A stretch of DNA of 5,707 nucleotides from positions 1 to 5,707 of the forward strand of contig JAEWSD010000106.1 in the NCBI GenBank assembly GCA_023398615.1. The letters run 5' to 3'. A program made the translations under genes and the position numbers. The notes beneath the pieces were generated by a model. The model saw nothing but the letters and a program-made list of their open reading frames with translations. It was not told the origin of the DNA and searched no databases. Below, piece after piece: positions 1 through 5,707 of this stretch; the stretch's first letter is position 1; each line of letters starts with the position of its first letter. This DNA is from Bacillota bacterium (GTDB taxonomy: Bacteria > Bacillota > Clostridia > Lachnospirales > Lachnospiraceae).

Positions 1-170
1 TTATCATTATATACGATTTGAAGTGTCTCAAAAAAAGATCCGTCGTGCAGCACAATGAATCCAAAGGTTTTAGAATCCCTGACACTTCTGACCCATCCGC
101 CGATGGAGACATTCCTGCCGATAAACATCTCTTTATCCCTGTACAGCTCTCTGATTGTTACTAGTTCCAT
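1..170 (-). CDS. asnS: Asparaginyl-tRNA synthetase, N-terminal part (runs off the left edge)
   Basis: The product would be the class II synthetase that charges tRNA-Asn with asparagine in the cytoplasm. Only the first 56 codons are present; the gene continues beyond base 1. The translation begins MELVTIRELYRDKEMFIG and continues with GGWVRSVRDSKTFGF and LHDGSFFETLQIVYND. This is the N-terminal OB-fold anticodon-binding domain shared by Asn/Asp/Lys synthetases; the GWVRSVRDSK..GF..LHDGS wording is typical of AsnRS rather than AspRS or LysRS. The ATG at 170-168 is well supported: an AAAGGAG ribosome binding site lies on the minus strand at 185-179, 8 bases upstream. The catalytic domain (motifs 1-3) is outside the window. 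The gene is divergent from the DUF2268 operon. The short leader leaves no room for a T-box riboswitch if the promoter at 208-235 is the one used. Confidence 0.92.
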   Translation of the reverse strand, partial: MELVTIRELYRDKEMFIGRNVSIGGWVRSVRDSKTFGFIVLHDGSFFETLQIVYND

Positions 171-207
171 TCATCTGACTCCTTTGTCGTTTATTATATC
201 TTTCCCT

Positions 208-235
208 ATTATATCATAACATATCATGAATACAA
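208..235 (-). promoter_or_regulatory. Candidate sigma-A promoter for asnS
   Basis: On the minus strand a perfect TATAAT (-10, bases 213-208) is preceded after 16 bases by TTGTAT (-35, bases 235-230; 3 of 6 match to TTGACA). Transcription would begin near base 201, giving a leader of about 30 bases that ends in the AAAGGAG site of asnS. A second TATAAT on the same strand at 198-193 is closer to the gene but has a poorer -35 partner. The -10 match is strong and the -35 weak, so the exact start is uncertain. Confidence 0.45.
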
Positions 236-240
236 CCGAA

Positions 241-488
241 AACTTTAACATATTCCGGGACATCCTGCTGCTTCCTGTCGTCTGAACAGCCTTGTCGGCT
301 TATGCGCTGTCTCAAACGGCTCGCACGCCGTCTCAATGGATGTGTGGATATCTACCCTCGTTAGGAAATAGTACTCAGCCAGGTGCCTCCAAAGGTTCTA
401 TGCTCTGCAATTACCACCTGACGAGCTTTATGTGTACATATAGGATAGCTGATAGAAATTTACTGAGCTTTTTTCGGAAATCAATCTA
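241..488. other. Gene-poor intergenic segment with short stems
   Basis: No convincing gene was found here. A plus-strand open frame at 292-492 starts with TTG and has no ribosome binding site. A stop-free minus-strand stretch of about 50 codons (397-245) has no usable start. Visible structure: ACGGC (316-320) pairs with GCCGT (327-331) around a 6-base loop, and this hairpin is flanked by direct GTCTCAA copies at 309-315 and 330-336. There is also a nested pair: CTCGT (357-361) with ACGAG (421-425) enclosing CAGGTG (380-385) with CACCTG (415-420). The density of stems could reflect a structured RNA, a leader, or a remnant of mobile DNA. None of these is established. Confidence 0.3.
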
Positions 489-519
489 TTGACTCTCTCG
501 TTACGTTATAGTGTATAGT
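489..519 (+). promoter_or_regulatory. MerR-type promoter/operator (19-bp spacer) of the DUF2268-TipAS operon
   Basis: A -35 TTGACT (489-494) and a -10 TATAGT (514-519) are separated by exactly 19 bases (495-513). A normal sigma-A promoter has about 17. Overlong 19-20 bp spacers are the hallmark of promoters activated by MerR-family regulators, which untwist the DNA between the boxes. The spacer region carries an imperfect dyad: ACTCTCT at 492-498 on the left is matched by ATAGTGT at 508-514 on the right, centred near 503. Transcription would start around base 526, leaving about 30 bases before the ATG at 557. Family knowledge predicts control by a MerR protein that also autoregulates. The only candidate in the window, encoded at 1461-1961, has lost most of its DNA-binding domain. 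Confidence 0.68.
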
Positions 520-556
520 AATTATTATAGAAAATAAAAGAAATGAGGTTAACAAT

Positions 557-1468
557 ATGGAAATCAAAAATATTCGTTCAGATGAAATCTATAAAAAAAT
601 TATTGCCGCACCTTCAGAAAAGAAGAATGACATTTATCGCTTTGAAATGATGAAGCCCTTTGAAAAAAAGTGGGCTTGTTACAATGTACCCCTTAAGGCT
701 AAGCAAGAAAACGGTTATGATGTTGTAATGGCAAGCAATATGTTAGGCTATTTGGCCCCTAATGAAGTTGACGAAAACCAAAAAGAAAGTGTTGATTTAC
801 TTTCCCAAAATGCATTTTGGAAAAGTTGTCAATCCTCCATAGAAGATGCTCTTGGACGCTTTGTGAATGCAGGTATTGAATTACCTGTCCAAACCTATTT
901 ATATACTATTCTCCTTGCTGATCCTCAGAGTCCATATACTATACTTAGCGATGGTTACTCAGGGGATGGTGGCATACCTGGTTATATTTTTGGCGCAATT
1001 ACTCCTAACGCTTATACAATTGGTCGCATGCCGGCAGCCCTTGCTCATGAGTGTAACCATAATGTAAGGTTTCAATTTGAAAAATGGCGTGATGACATCT
1101 CTCTGGCAGGTATGATGCTCACAGAAGGTCTGGCGGAAAATTATGCCACCTCCATCTATGGAGAGGAAAAGCTTGGGCCTTGGGTTAGTAAAATTGATAT
1201 GGATACATTAAATAGCTATGTAAAACCACTAGTCAAGGATGCCTTGGACGTGACAGGTATGGATAATCTAACCTCTTATCTTTATGGAGATGAAATTGCG
1301 GCACTGCGAGGCTATTTTCCTGTAGGCCTGCCCTTCTGCGCCGGATATGCATGTGGATATTACATGATAAAACATTATTTGAAAAAAACAGGTAAAACCA
1401 TCATTGAAGCTACTCTTACACCTACGGATGAAATTCTTAGAGAAACTGAGGACTTCTGGGATGAATAA
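557..1468 (+). CDS. DUF2268-family putative zinc-dependent protease
   Basis: This 303-residue protein matches the DUF2268 group of predicted zinc proteases. The key signature is HECNH at residues 164-168, an HExxH zinc site in the context PAALAHECNHNVR. It is followed about 22 residues later by TEGLAEN (189-195), where Glu190 is the likely third zinc ligand. Other family-like stretches are YSGDGGIPGYIFG just before the metal site, YGEEKLGPWVSK after it, and GYACGYYMIKHYLKKTGK near the C-terminus. There is no signal peptide or membrane segment, so the protein should be cytoplasmic. The ATG is supported by GAGG at 545-548, 8 bases upstream, and by the MerR-type promoter at 489-519. The frame is intact and appears full length. 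Its last 8 bases overlap the start of the TipAS gene, indicating an operon. Substrate and role are unknown; pairing with a drug-sensing type of domain suggests ligand-induced expression (inference). Confidence 0.9.
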   Translation: MEIKNIRSDEIYKKIIAAPSEKKNDIYRFEMMKPFEKKWACYNVPLKAKQENGYDVVMASNMLGYLAPNEVDENQKESVDLLSQNAFWKSCQSSIEDALGRFVNAGIELPVQTYLYTILLADPQSPYTILSDGYSGDGGIPGYIFGAITPNAYTIGRMPAALAHECNHNVRFQFEKWRDDISLAGMMLTEGLAENYATSIYGEEKLGPWVSKIDMDTLNSYVKPLVKDALDVTGMDNLTSYLYGDEIAALRGYFPVGLPFCAGYACGYYMIKHYLKKTGKTIIEATLTPTDEILRETEDFWDE

Positions 1469-1961
1469 AGACGAACTAATGACAGTAAATACGGTTGCTA
1501 AAATGACGGGTATAAGCATTCGCACTTTACAAAATTTTTCGGTGTTCAGTGAGGATAAAATTATTGAATTACAGCGGCGTTATCATCAAGAGGCTTTTGA
1601 ACGGTGGGTAGATACAACAGCCTATCAGCAATATAAAAATAACTATGCTGACATGGAAAAGAATAAGGAATGGCAGGTATTAGACCGTGCCGCCCGGGAA
1701 ACTTTCGGGAAGATTTTTCAGCATATTAATGAATCCCCTGGTAGTAAAAACGTTCAGATTGTTATCCGTGAGTGGAAAAGTTTCATTTCAGCCAATTATT
1801 ATGACTGTTCTATTGAAATGTTGCGGTATTTAGGGGTTCTATATATTTCGGACGAAGGCTTTTCAAATACTATCAACAGCTATGGAGATAAACATTTATC
1901 AGAATTTGTAAATCAAGCAATCACATTTTACTGTGATAACAATACAAGTGATGAAAATTGA
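1461..1961 (+). CDS. TipAS-domain protein with a truncated MerR DNA-binding domain
   Basis: The 166-residue product begins with the start of a MerR helix-turn-helix (TVNTVAKMTGISIRTLQ, residues 8-24). It then jumps directly to a TipAS ligand-recognition domain (about 25-166; FSVFSEDKIIELQRRYHQEA near its start, AFERWVDTTAYQQY, ISANYYDCSIEMLRYLG, FVNQAITFYC near the end). In full-length MerR-TipAS regulators the RTL is followed by YYD, the wing and a long dimerisation helix, roughly 80-90 residues missing here. The junction is in frame at about base 1530. Start 1461 has GAGG at 1448-1451, 9 bases upstream, and overlaps the protease stop; ATG 1479 (MTVNTV) is the conventional MerR start and is possible. 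Cys116 lies in a position (YYxCxxxIL-like) usually occupied by Cys in relatives. Either a decaying regulator or a stand-alone ligand binder, as in Streptomyces TipAS, which is made without its DNA-binding half. DNA binding is unlikely. Confidence 0.82.
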   Translation: MNKDELMTVNTVAKMTGISIRTLQNFSVFSEDKIIELQRRYHQEAFERWVDTTAYQQYKNNYADMEKNKEWQVLDRAARETFGKIFQHINESPGSKNVQIVIREWKSFISANYYDCSIEMLRYLGVLYISDEGFSNTINSYGDKHLSEFVNQAITFYCDNNTSDEN

Positions 1962-2080
1962 ATAAAATAATTACTGCCAGGCGGTATATAAAAAAAGCCA
2001 TTGAGTTGTTAATAATTTAACCTGCATGCAAAAATTAATTTAAATAAAAAAACAATATTACCTTCATCTCTCACCAAACA
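1962..2080. other. AT-rich non-coding spacer downstream of the TipAS gene
   Basis: This spacer is very AT-rich and has no gene-like frame. A small hairpin, TACTG with CGGTA around CCAGG (1972-1986), lies 10 bases past the TipAS stop. On the plus strand it is followed by an A-run rather than a T-run, so it is not a canonical terminator for that gene. GTTAA (2007-2011) and TTAAC (2016-2020) form another weak stem. No convincing promoter for the adjacent giant hairpin was recognised in either direction. Confidence 0.35.
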
Positions 2081-2346
2081 GCTTTGCCTCAGTAAACGAA
2101 ACAACGCCGGGAGTATTCCGATATTCGGTAACAGTGAACTGGAAGAATCCGCAATACTTCTTATACCGCAGGAATCGTGCCAATCCCGTAAAAGTGTGAT
2201 GTCTGAGAAGGCGTCAGCCGACGAGTTCACACTTTTATGGGATGTCATAAACGGTTCCCGGGGTATTAGAAGTATCGGAATCTTCCTCTGAACAGTTATC
2301 GGATATCCGGATACTCCCGGCGTTATCAGTATCTCCCCGGCAAAGC
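2081..2346. repeat. Giant imperfect inverted repeat (266 bases; about 89 possible base pairs)
   Basis: The whole segment can fold into one rod. From outside in: GCTTTGCC (2081-2088) pairs with GGCAAAGC (2339-2346). A symmetrical unpaired 14 + 14 base region follows (2089-2102, 2325-2338). Then comes a perfect 14-bp stem AACGCCGGGAGTAT (2103-2116) with 2311-2324. Imperfect stems 2117-2151 with 2276-2310 and 2154-2178 with 2251-2275 follow. After a 4 x 7 internal loop, an apical 17-bp stem pairs 2183-2199 with 2227-2243, including AAAAGTGTGA and TCACACTTTT. The loop is 27 bases (2200-2226) and can itself form CGTC/GACG. It sits between convergent genes, ending 24 bases past the ileS stop. It could be a miniature transposable element, a structured RNA, or a transcription barrier. 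No clear target-site duplication and no directly adjacent T-tract were seen. Confidence 0.85.
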
Positions 2347-2370
2347 GTCACTTAGTACATATATATTCAG

Positions 2371-5300
2371 TTAATTCACCTTCCGTACCCCAAGTACAAC
2401 CGTCTCCCCATTCAGGTTCCACTCCCTGGTAAAGCCCTGTGCATTGTCAAGTACCAGTTCTTCCGCAAGAACCTCCGACTTAATCTCCTCCGCATTCTTT
2501 GCAAGGATATCCTTAACCTTATCATTTCCCGCCTGGGAGATCACAATATGATCCATTACTTCAAAGCCCGCATCCTTTCTCATCGTCTGGATCTTGCTGA
2601 TGATTTCGCGGACAAATCCTTCCTCGATCAGTTCAGGAGTCAGATTGGTGTCCAGTACAACGGTAACGCCATAATCGGAATCCGAAACATAGCCTTCCAT
2701 TTGAGCTGCTTCAATCAGTAAATCATCCTTCTCAAGTACTTTTTCCTCGCCGCCCAAGGTAATCTTAAGGCCGCCGGTTGCATTGATTTCATCCATCGCC
2801 GCATTGCCGTCCAATTCCGACAAGATCTGGCGAATCTGTCCCAGCTGCTTGCCGAACTTCGGTCCGAGCGTTTTTAATTGCGGCTTGAAATTATACGAAG
2901 TAAAGCTTCTTACATCATCTGTGAAGTTGACTGTCTTAACGTTTAATTCCTCTTCAATGATTTCCCTGTAGAATTCCGGCAAACCGTTTACTGTTGCTCC
3001 TTGTGCATTGACATAGGTAAAATCCGACTTTACATACATGCTTCCGATCGGCTGCCTGTTCTTGATATTGGCAGCATTCCTGCACGCCCGTCCAAGTACT
3101 ACGATATCCAGGACAGCTTCCATATTTTTTTCCAGCTCCCTGTCGATCCAGGACTCGTTAAAGGTTGGGAAGTCGCATAAATGAACGCTGACCGGCGCAT
3201 TCCTGTCAATGCTTACAACAAGGTTTCGATAGATGTCGTCAGTCATGAACGGGATGAACGGTGAGGCAACCTTGGCTAATGTAACCAGTGCGGTATACAG
3301 GGTCATATAGGCATTTATCTTGTCCTGTTCCATGCCCTTTGCCCAAAAACGTTCCCTGCTGCGTCTTACATACCAGTTACTCATCTCATCCACAAAATCG
3401 TCAAGGATTTTTGCTCCCTCTGTAATACGGTATTTATCCAAACTCTCATCGACCGTCTTAATAACCGTATTCAGCTTTGAAAGCAGCCATTTATCCATTA
3501 CCGGCAGCTTGTCATATTCCAGACTATATTGAGTGGCATCAAACTCATCGATATTCGCATACAATACAAAGAAAGCATACGTATTCCAGAAGGTTCCCAT
3601 AAACTTTCTCTGCCCTTCCGTAACGGCGGCATTATGGAAACGGTTCGGAAGCCACAGCGCACTGTTGGTGTAGAAATACCAGCGGATGGCATCCGCACCG
3701 TGTTCTGCCAGCGCATCAAATGGATCCACCGCATTTCCTTTTGACTTGGACATCTTCTGTCCGTTTTCATCCTGCACATGTCCAAGTACGATAACGTTTT
3801 TAAAGGACGCCTTATCGAATACCAGTGTTGAGATAGCCAGCAGGGAATAGAACCAGCCTCTGGTCTGATCCACCGCTTCACTGATGAAATCCGCCGGAAA
3901 ATGCTCTTCGAATTCCTTCTTATTCTCAAACGGATAATGCCATTGTGCAAAAGGCATGGAGCCGGAGTCAAACCAGCAGTCGATTACCGGCTTCACACGG
4001 CGCATCTCCTTCCCGCACTCAGGACATTTTATGGTGACCGCATCGATAAACGGCCTGTGCAGCTCTATATTCTCGGGACAGTTATCGGACATAGCCTTAA
4101 GCTCCTCAATGCTTCCGATCGAATGCCGATGTCCGTCTTCACATTCCCAGATATTAAGCGGAGTTCCCCAATAGCGGTCGCGGCTGATGCCCCAGTCCTG
4201 TACATTCTTGATCCAGTCTCCGAACCGGCCCTGTCCAATGCTTTCAGGCATCCAGTTGATGGTATTGTTATTTGCAATCAGGTGATCCTTCACTGCCGTC
4301 ATCTTAATGAACCAGGAATCCCTTGCATAGTAAATCAGAGGAGTATCACATCTCCAGCAATACGGATAGCTGTGTTCGAACTTCAGCACCTTGAACAGCA
4401 AGCCGTTCTGCGCCAGCTTCTTCATGATACCTTCATCCGCACTCTTGCAGAACATACCTGCAAAGTCGGTGACTTCCGATTTGAATTCACCCTTGGTATC
4501 CACCAGCTGCACGAATGGAAGGTCATATCTGCGACCTACATTGGCATCATCCTCACCGAACGCAGGCGCAATGTGTACGACGCCGGTGCCGTCCGTCAAG
4601 GTAACATAGCTGTCACAGGTTACATAGTAAGCCTTTTTTTCCGGAGTGATGTAGTCAAACAGCGGTTCATATTCCTTATATTCCAGATCAGTTCCGACGT
4701 AGTTCTTCTCAATCTTATAATTGCCTTCGATTACGGATAAAAGGGCTTCCGCCAGGATATACTTCTCGCTCCTTACCGGTACGGCCGCTTCCCCCTTATC
4801 GGAGCTCTTTATGATATCCCCTTTTGCATTCAGATCAACGGATACCTTAACATAGTTTTCAATAGGATTGACGCAAAGTGCAACGTTTGACGGAAGTGTC
4901 CACGGCGTGGTTGTCCATGCCAGAATGTATTCGTTCTCGGTACCCTTTAGCCTGAATTTGGCAATCACGGACTTTTCCTTTACATCCTTATATCCCTGTG
5001 CAACCTCATGGCTGGATAGCGGCGTTCCGCATCTCGGACAATACGGTACGATCTTAAAGCCTTTATACAGTAAGCCCTTGTCCCAGATTTGCTTTAAAGC
5101 CCACCATTCGGATTCAATAAAATCATTGTCATAGGTTACATACGGATTCTCCATGTCAGCCCAAAAACCGACCGTATTGGAGAAATCCTCCCACATACCT
5201 TTATACTTCCATACACTTTCCTTACATTCGTGAAGAAACGGTTCAAGGCCATATTCCTCAATCTGTTCTTTTCCGTCCAATCCCAGCTTCTTCTCCACCT

Positions 5301-5583
5301 CTAATTCAACCGGAAGTCCGTGGGTGTCCCAGCCGGCCTTGCGAAGGACATTATATCCCTTCATAGTCCGGTATCTCGGAATGATATCCTTGATTACCCT
5401 TGTTAATACATGACCAATATGCGGTTTTCCGTTCGCGGTCGGCGGTCCGTCATAAAAAGTATACGTCTTGCCCTTCTTTTTCTCCTCAACCATTTTCTCG
5501 AAAATTTGGTTGTCCTTCCAGAACTCAAGTACATCCTTTTCACGCTGGACAAAGTTAAGATTTGTTGATACCTTATTGTACAT
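2371..5583 (-). CDS. ileS: Isoleucyl-tRNA synthetase, complete (long, IleS2-like form)
   Basis: A class Ia synthetase of 1070 residues that charges tRNA-Ile with isoleucine and edits mischarged valine. Domains in order: the Rossmann fold with HIGH at 55-58 and GWDTHGLPVE at 84-93; Cys182/Cys185 (CPRC); the CP1 editing domain with WTTTPWT at 223-229 and HIAPAFGEDD at 337-346; CWRC (Cys409/412) and CPEC (Cys520/523), probable zinc-binding pairs; DQTRGWF at 572-578; KMSKS at 610-614; an alpha-helical anticodon-binding domain from about 697 (DKWLL) to about 850; and a C-terminal extension with LIEEGFVREI near 980. The length and extension fit the eukaryote-like IleS2 type (about 1030-1090 residues) rather than the roughly 930-residue IleS1. 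IleS2 enzymes tend to be less mupirocin-sensitive, but the HIGH motif here is canonical. The ATG has AAAGGA 12 bases upstream and GTGAG 5 bases upstream. All motifs are intact, so it should be functional. Confidence 0.97.
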   Translation of the reverse strand: MYNKVSTNLNFVQREKDVLEFWKDNQIFEKMVEEKKKGKTYTFYDGPPTANGKPHIGHVLTRVIKDIIPRYRTMKGYNVLRKAGWDTHGLPVELEVEKKLGLDGKEQIEEYGLEPFLHECKESVWKYKGMWEDFSNTVGFWADMENPYVTYDNDFIESEWWALKQIWDKGLLYKGFKIVPYCPRCGTPLSSHEVAQGYKDVKEKSVIAKFRLKGTENEYILAWTTTPWTLPSNVALCVNPIENYVKVSVDLNAKGDIIKSSDKGEAAVPVRSEKYILAEALLSVIEGNYKIEKNYVGTDLEYKEYEPLFDYITPEKKAYYVTCDSYVTLTDGTGVVHIAPAFGEDDANVGRRYDLPFVQLVDTKGEFKSEVTDFAGMFCKSADEGIMKKLAQNGLLFKVLKFEHSYPYCWRCDTPLIYYARDSWFIKMTAVKDHLIANNNTINWMPESIGQGRFGDWIKNVQDWGISRDRYWGTPLNIWECEDGHRHSIGSIEELKAMSDNCPENIELHRPFIDAVTIKCPECGKEMRRVKPVIDCWFDSGSMPFAQWHYPFENKKEFEEHFPADFISEAVDQTRGWFYSLLAISTLVFDKASFKNVIVLGHVQDENGQKMSKSKGNAVDPFDALAEHGADAIRWYFYTNSALWLPNRFHNAAVTEGQRKFMGTFWNTYAFFVLYANIDEFDATQYSLEYDKLPVMDKWLLSKLNTVIKTVDESLDKYRITEGAKILDDFVDEMSNWYVRRSRERFWAKGMEQDKINAYMTLYTALVTLAKVASPFIPFMTDDIYRNLVVSIDRNAPVSVHLCDFPTFNESWIDRELEKNMEAVLDIVVLGRACRNAANIKNRQPIGSMYVKSDFTYVNAQGATVNGLPEFYREIIEEELNVKTVNFTDDVRSFTSYNFKPQLKTLGPKFGKQLGQIRQILSELDGNAAMDEINATGGLKITLGGEEKVLEKDDLLIEAAQMEGYVSDSDYGVTVVLDTNLTPELIEEGFVREIISKIQTMRKDAGFEVMDHIVISQAGNDKVKDILAKNAEEIKSEVLAEELVLDNAQGFTREWNLNGETVVLGVRKVN

Positions 5584-5588
5584 TTTAA

Positions 5589-5615
5589 CTCACATTCCTT
5601 TCGCTTCGCTCAAGG
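5589..5615 (-). promoter_or_regulatory. ileS ribosome binding region inside a possible hairpin
   Basis: On the minus strand the likely Shine-Dalgarno AAAGGA (5601-5596) lies 12 bases from the ATG, longer than usual; a GTGAG (5593-5589) lies 5 bases from it. The AAAGG is part of the near-palindrome CCTTGAGCGAAGCGAAAGG (5615-5597). There CCTT can pair with AAGG and a short GC/GC inner stem can form, with two mismatches between. This could partly hide the site. The fold is small and may be coincidental. The remaining leader to 5707 shows no T-box (TGGNACCGCG-like) sequence, and no clear promoter was seen. Confidence 0.3.
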
Positions 5616-5707
5616 CTCAAATCGTAATGAAAGAGGAAGAGCGAATTTCTTGTTTTTTTGTTATACTTAATTTGAAAATATATAGATATACTACAGAGCA
5701 CGGGGGG

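Noticed and set aside
245..397. Stop-free minus-strand stretch of about 50 codons with protein-like wording (LAEYYFLTRVDIHTSIET)
   Set aside because: There is no ATG/GTG/TTG with a ribosome binding site and a stop lies just upstream. It could be a remnant, but I cannot identify a family.
292..492. 66-codon plus-strand open frame upstream of the operon
   Set aside because: It starts at TTG, has no ribosome binding site, its composition resembles no recognisable protein, and its end overlaps the -35 box of the MerR-type promoter.
1972..1986. Small hairpin just after the TipAS gene as a rho-independent terminator
   Set aside because: It has only five base pairs, and the following plus-strand sequence is A-rich rather than T-rich. 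On the minus strand it is followed by ATTATTTTATT, which is too weak to call.
2009..2248. 79-codon minus-strand open frame across the giant hairpin
   Set aside because: It has no recognisable protein features, and the sequence is better explained by the inverted repeat it spans.
2071..2351. Target-site duplication flanking the giant inverted repeat
   Set aside because: TCAC occurs at 2071-2074 and 2348-2351, but at unequal distances from the repeat ends (6 and 1 bases), so it is not a credible duplication.
3901..4740. 279-codon plus-strand open frame antisense to ileS
   Set aside because: It lies wholly within the intact, motif-complete ileS, has no ribosome binding site, and its length is explained by codon bias of the opposite strand.
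1..5707. CRISPR arrays, tRNA or rRNA genes, transposase or integrase genes
   Set aside because: No regularly spaced repeats, tRNA-like cloverleaf or recombinase signatures were seen on either strand.

Overview
The window most resembles the chromosome of a low-to-mid GC Firmicute, probably a Clostridia/Lachnospiraceae-like bacterium. This rests on the style of its asparaginyl- and isoleucyl-tRNA synthetases, its AGGAG-type ribosome binding sites, and a DUF2268/TipAS gene pair of a kind known from Firmicutes. The taxonomic call is inference from protein style, not from a search.

Layout from left to right: (1) the first 56 codons of asnS on the minus strand, with a short leader and a TATAAT promoter; (2) about 250 bases without a convincing gene (241-488), rich in short stems; (3) a plus-strand promoter with a 19-bp spacer, the signature of MerR-family control, driving a two-gene operon: a DUF2268 putative zinc protease (557-1468) and, overlapping it by 8 bases, a TipAS-domain protein (1461-1961) that keeps only the first ~24 residues of a MerR DNA-binding domain; (4) a 409-base gap between convergent genes (1962-2370), dominated by a ~266-base imperfect inverted repeat (2081-2346) able to fold into one giant hairpin; (5) a complete 1070-residue ileS on the minus strand (2371-5583); (6) 124 bases of ileS leader, in which no T-box antiterminator motif is visible.

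The two synthetases are housekeeping genes. The operon between them looks like accessory cargo: it is more AT-rich than ileS (lines I counted gave about 38-48% GC against 50-57%), it carries its own regulated promoter, and it faces convergently toward ileS. In full-length relatives, a MerR-TipAS regulator would bind a small-molecule ligand and activate its own 19-bp-spacer promoter, inducing the protease-like protein. Here the regulator appears internally deleted, so the operator may be orphaned or served by a regulator elsewhere, and the second gene may act as a ligand-binding protein only.

The items most worth a second look are the giant hairpin, whose imperfect pairs favour a plus-strand RNA, and the in-frame collapse of the MerR regulator behind an intact MerR-type promoter.
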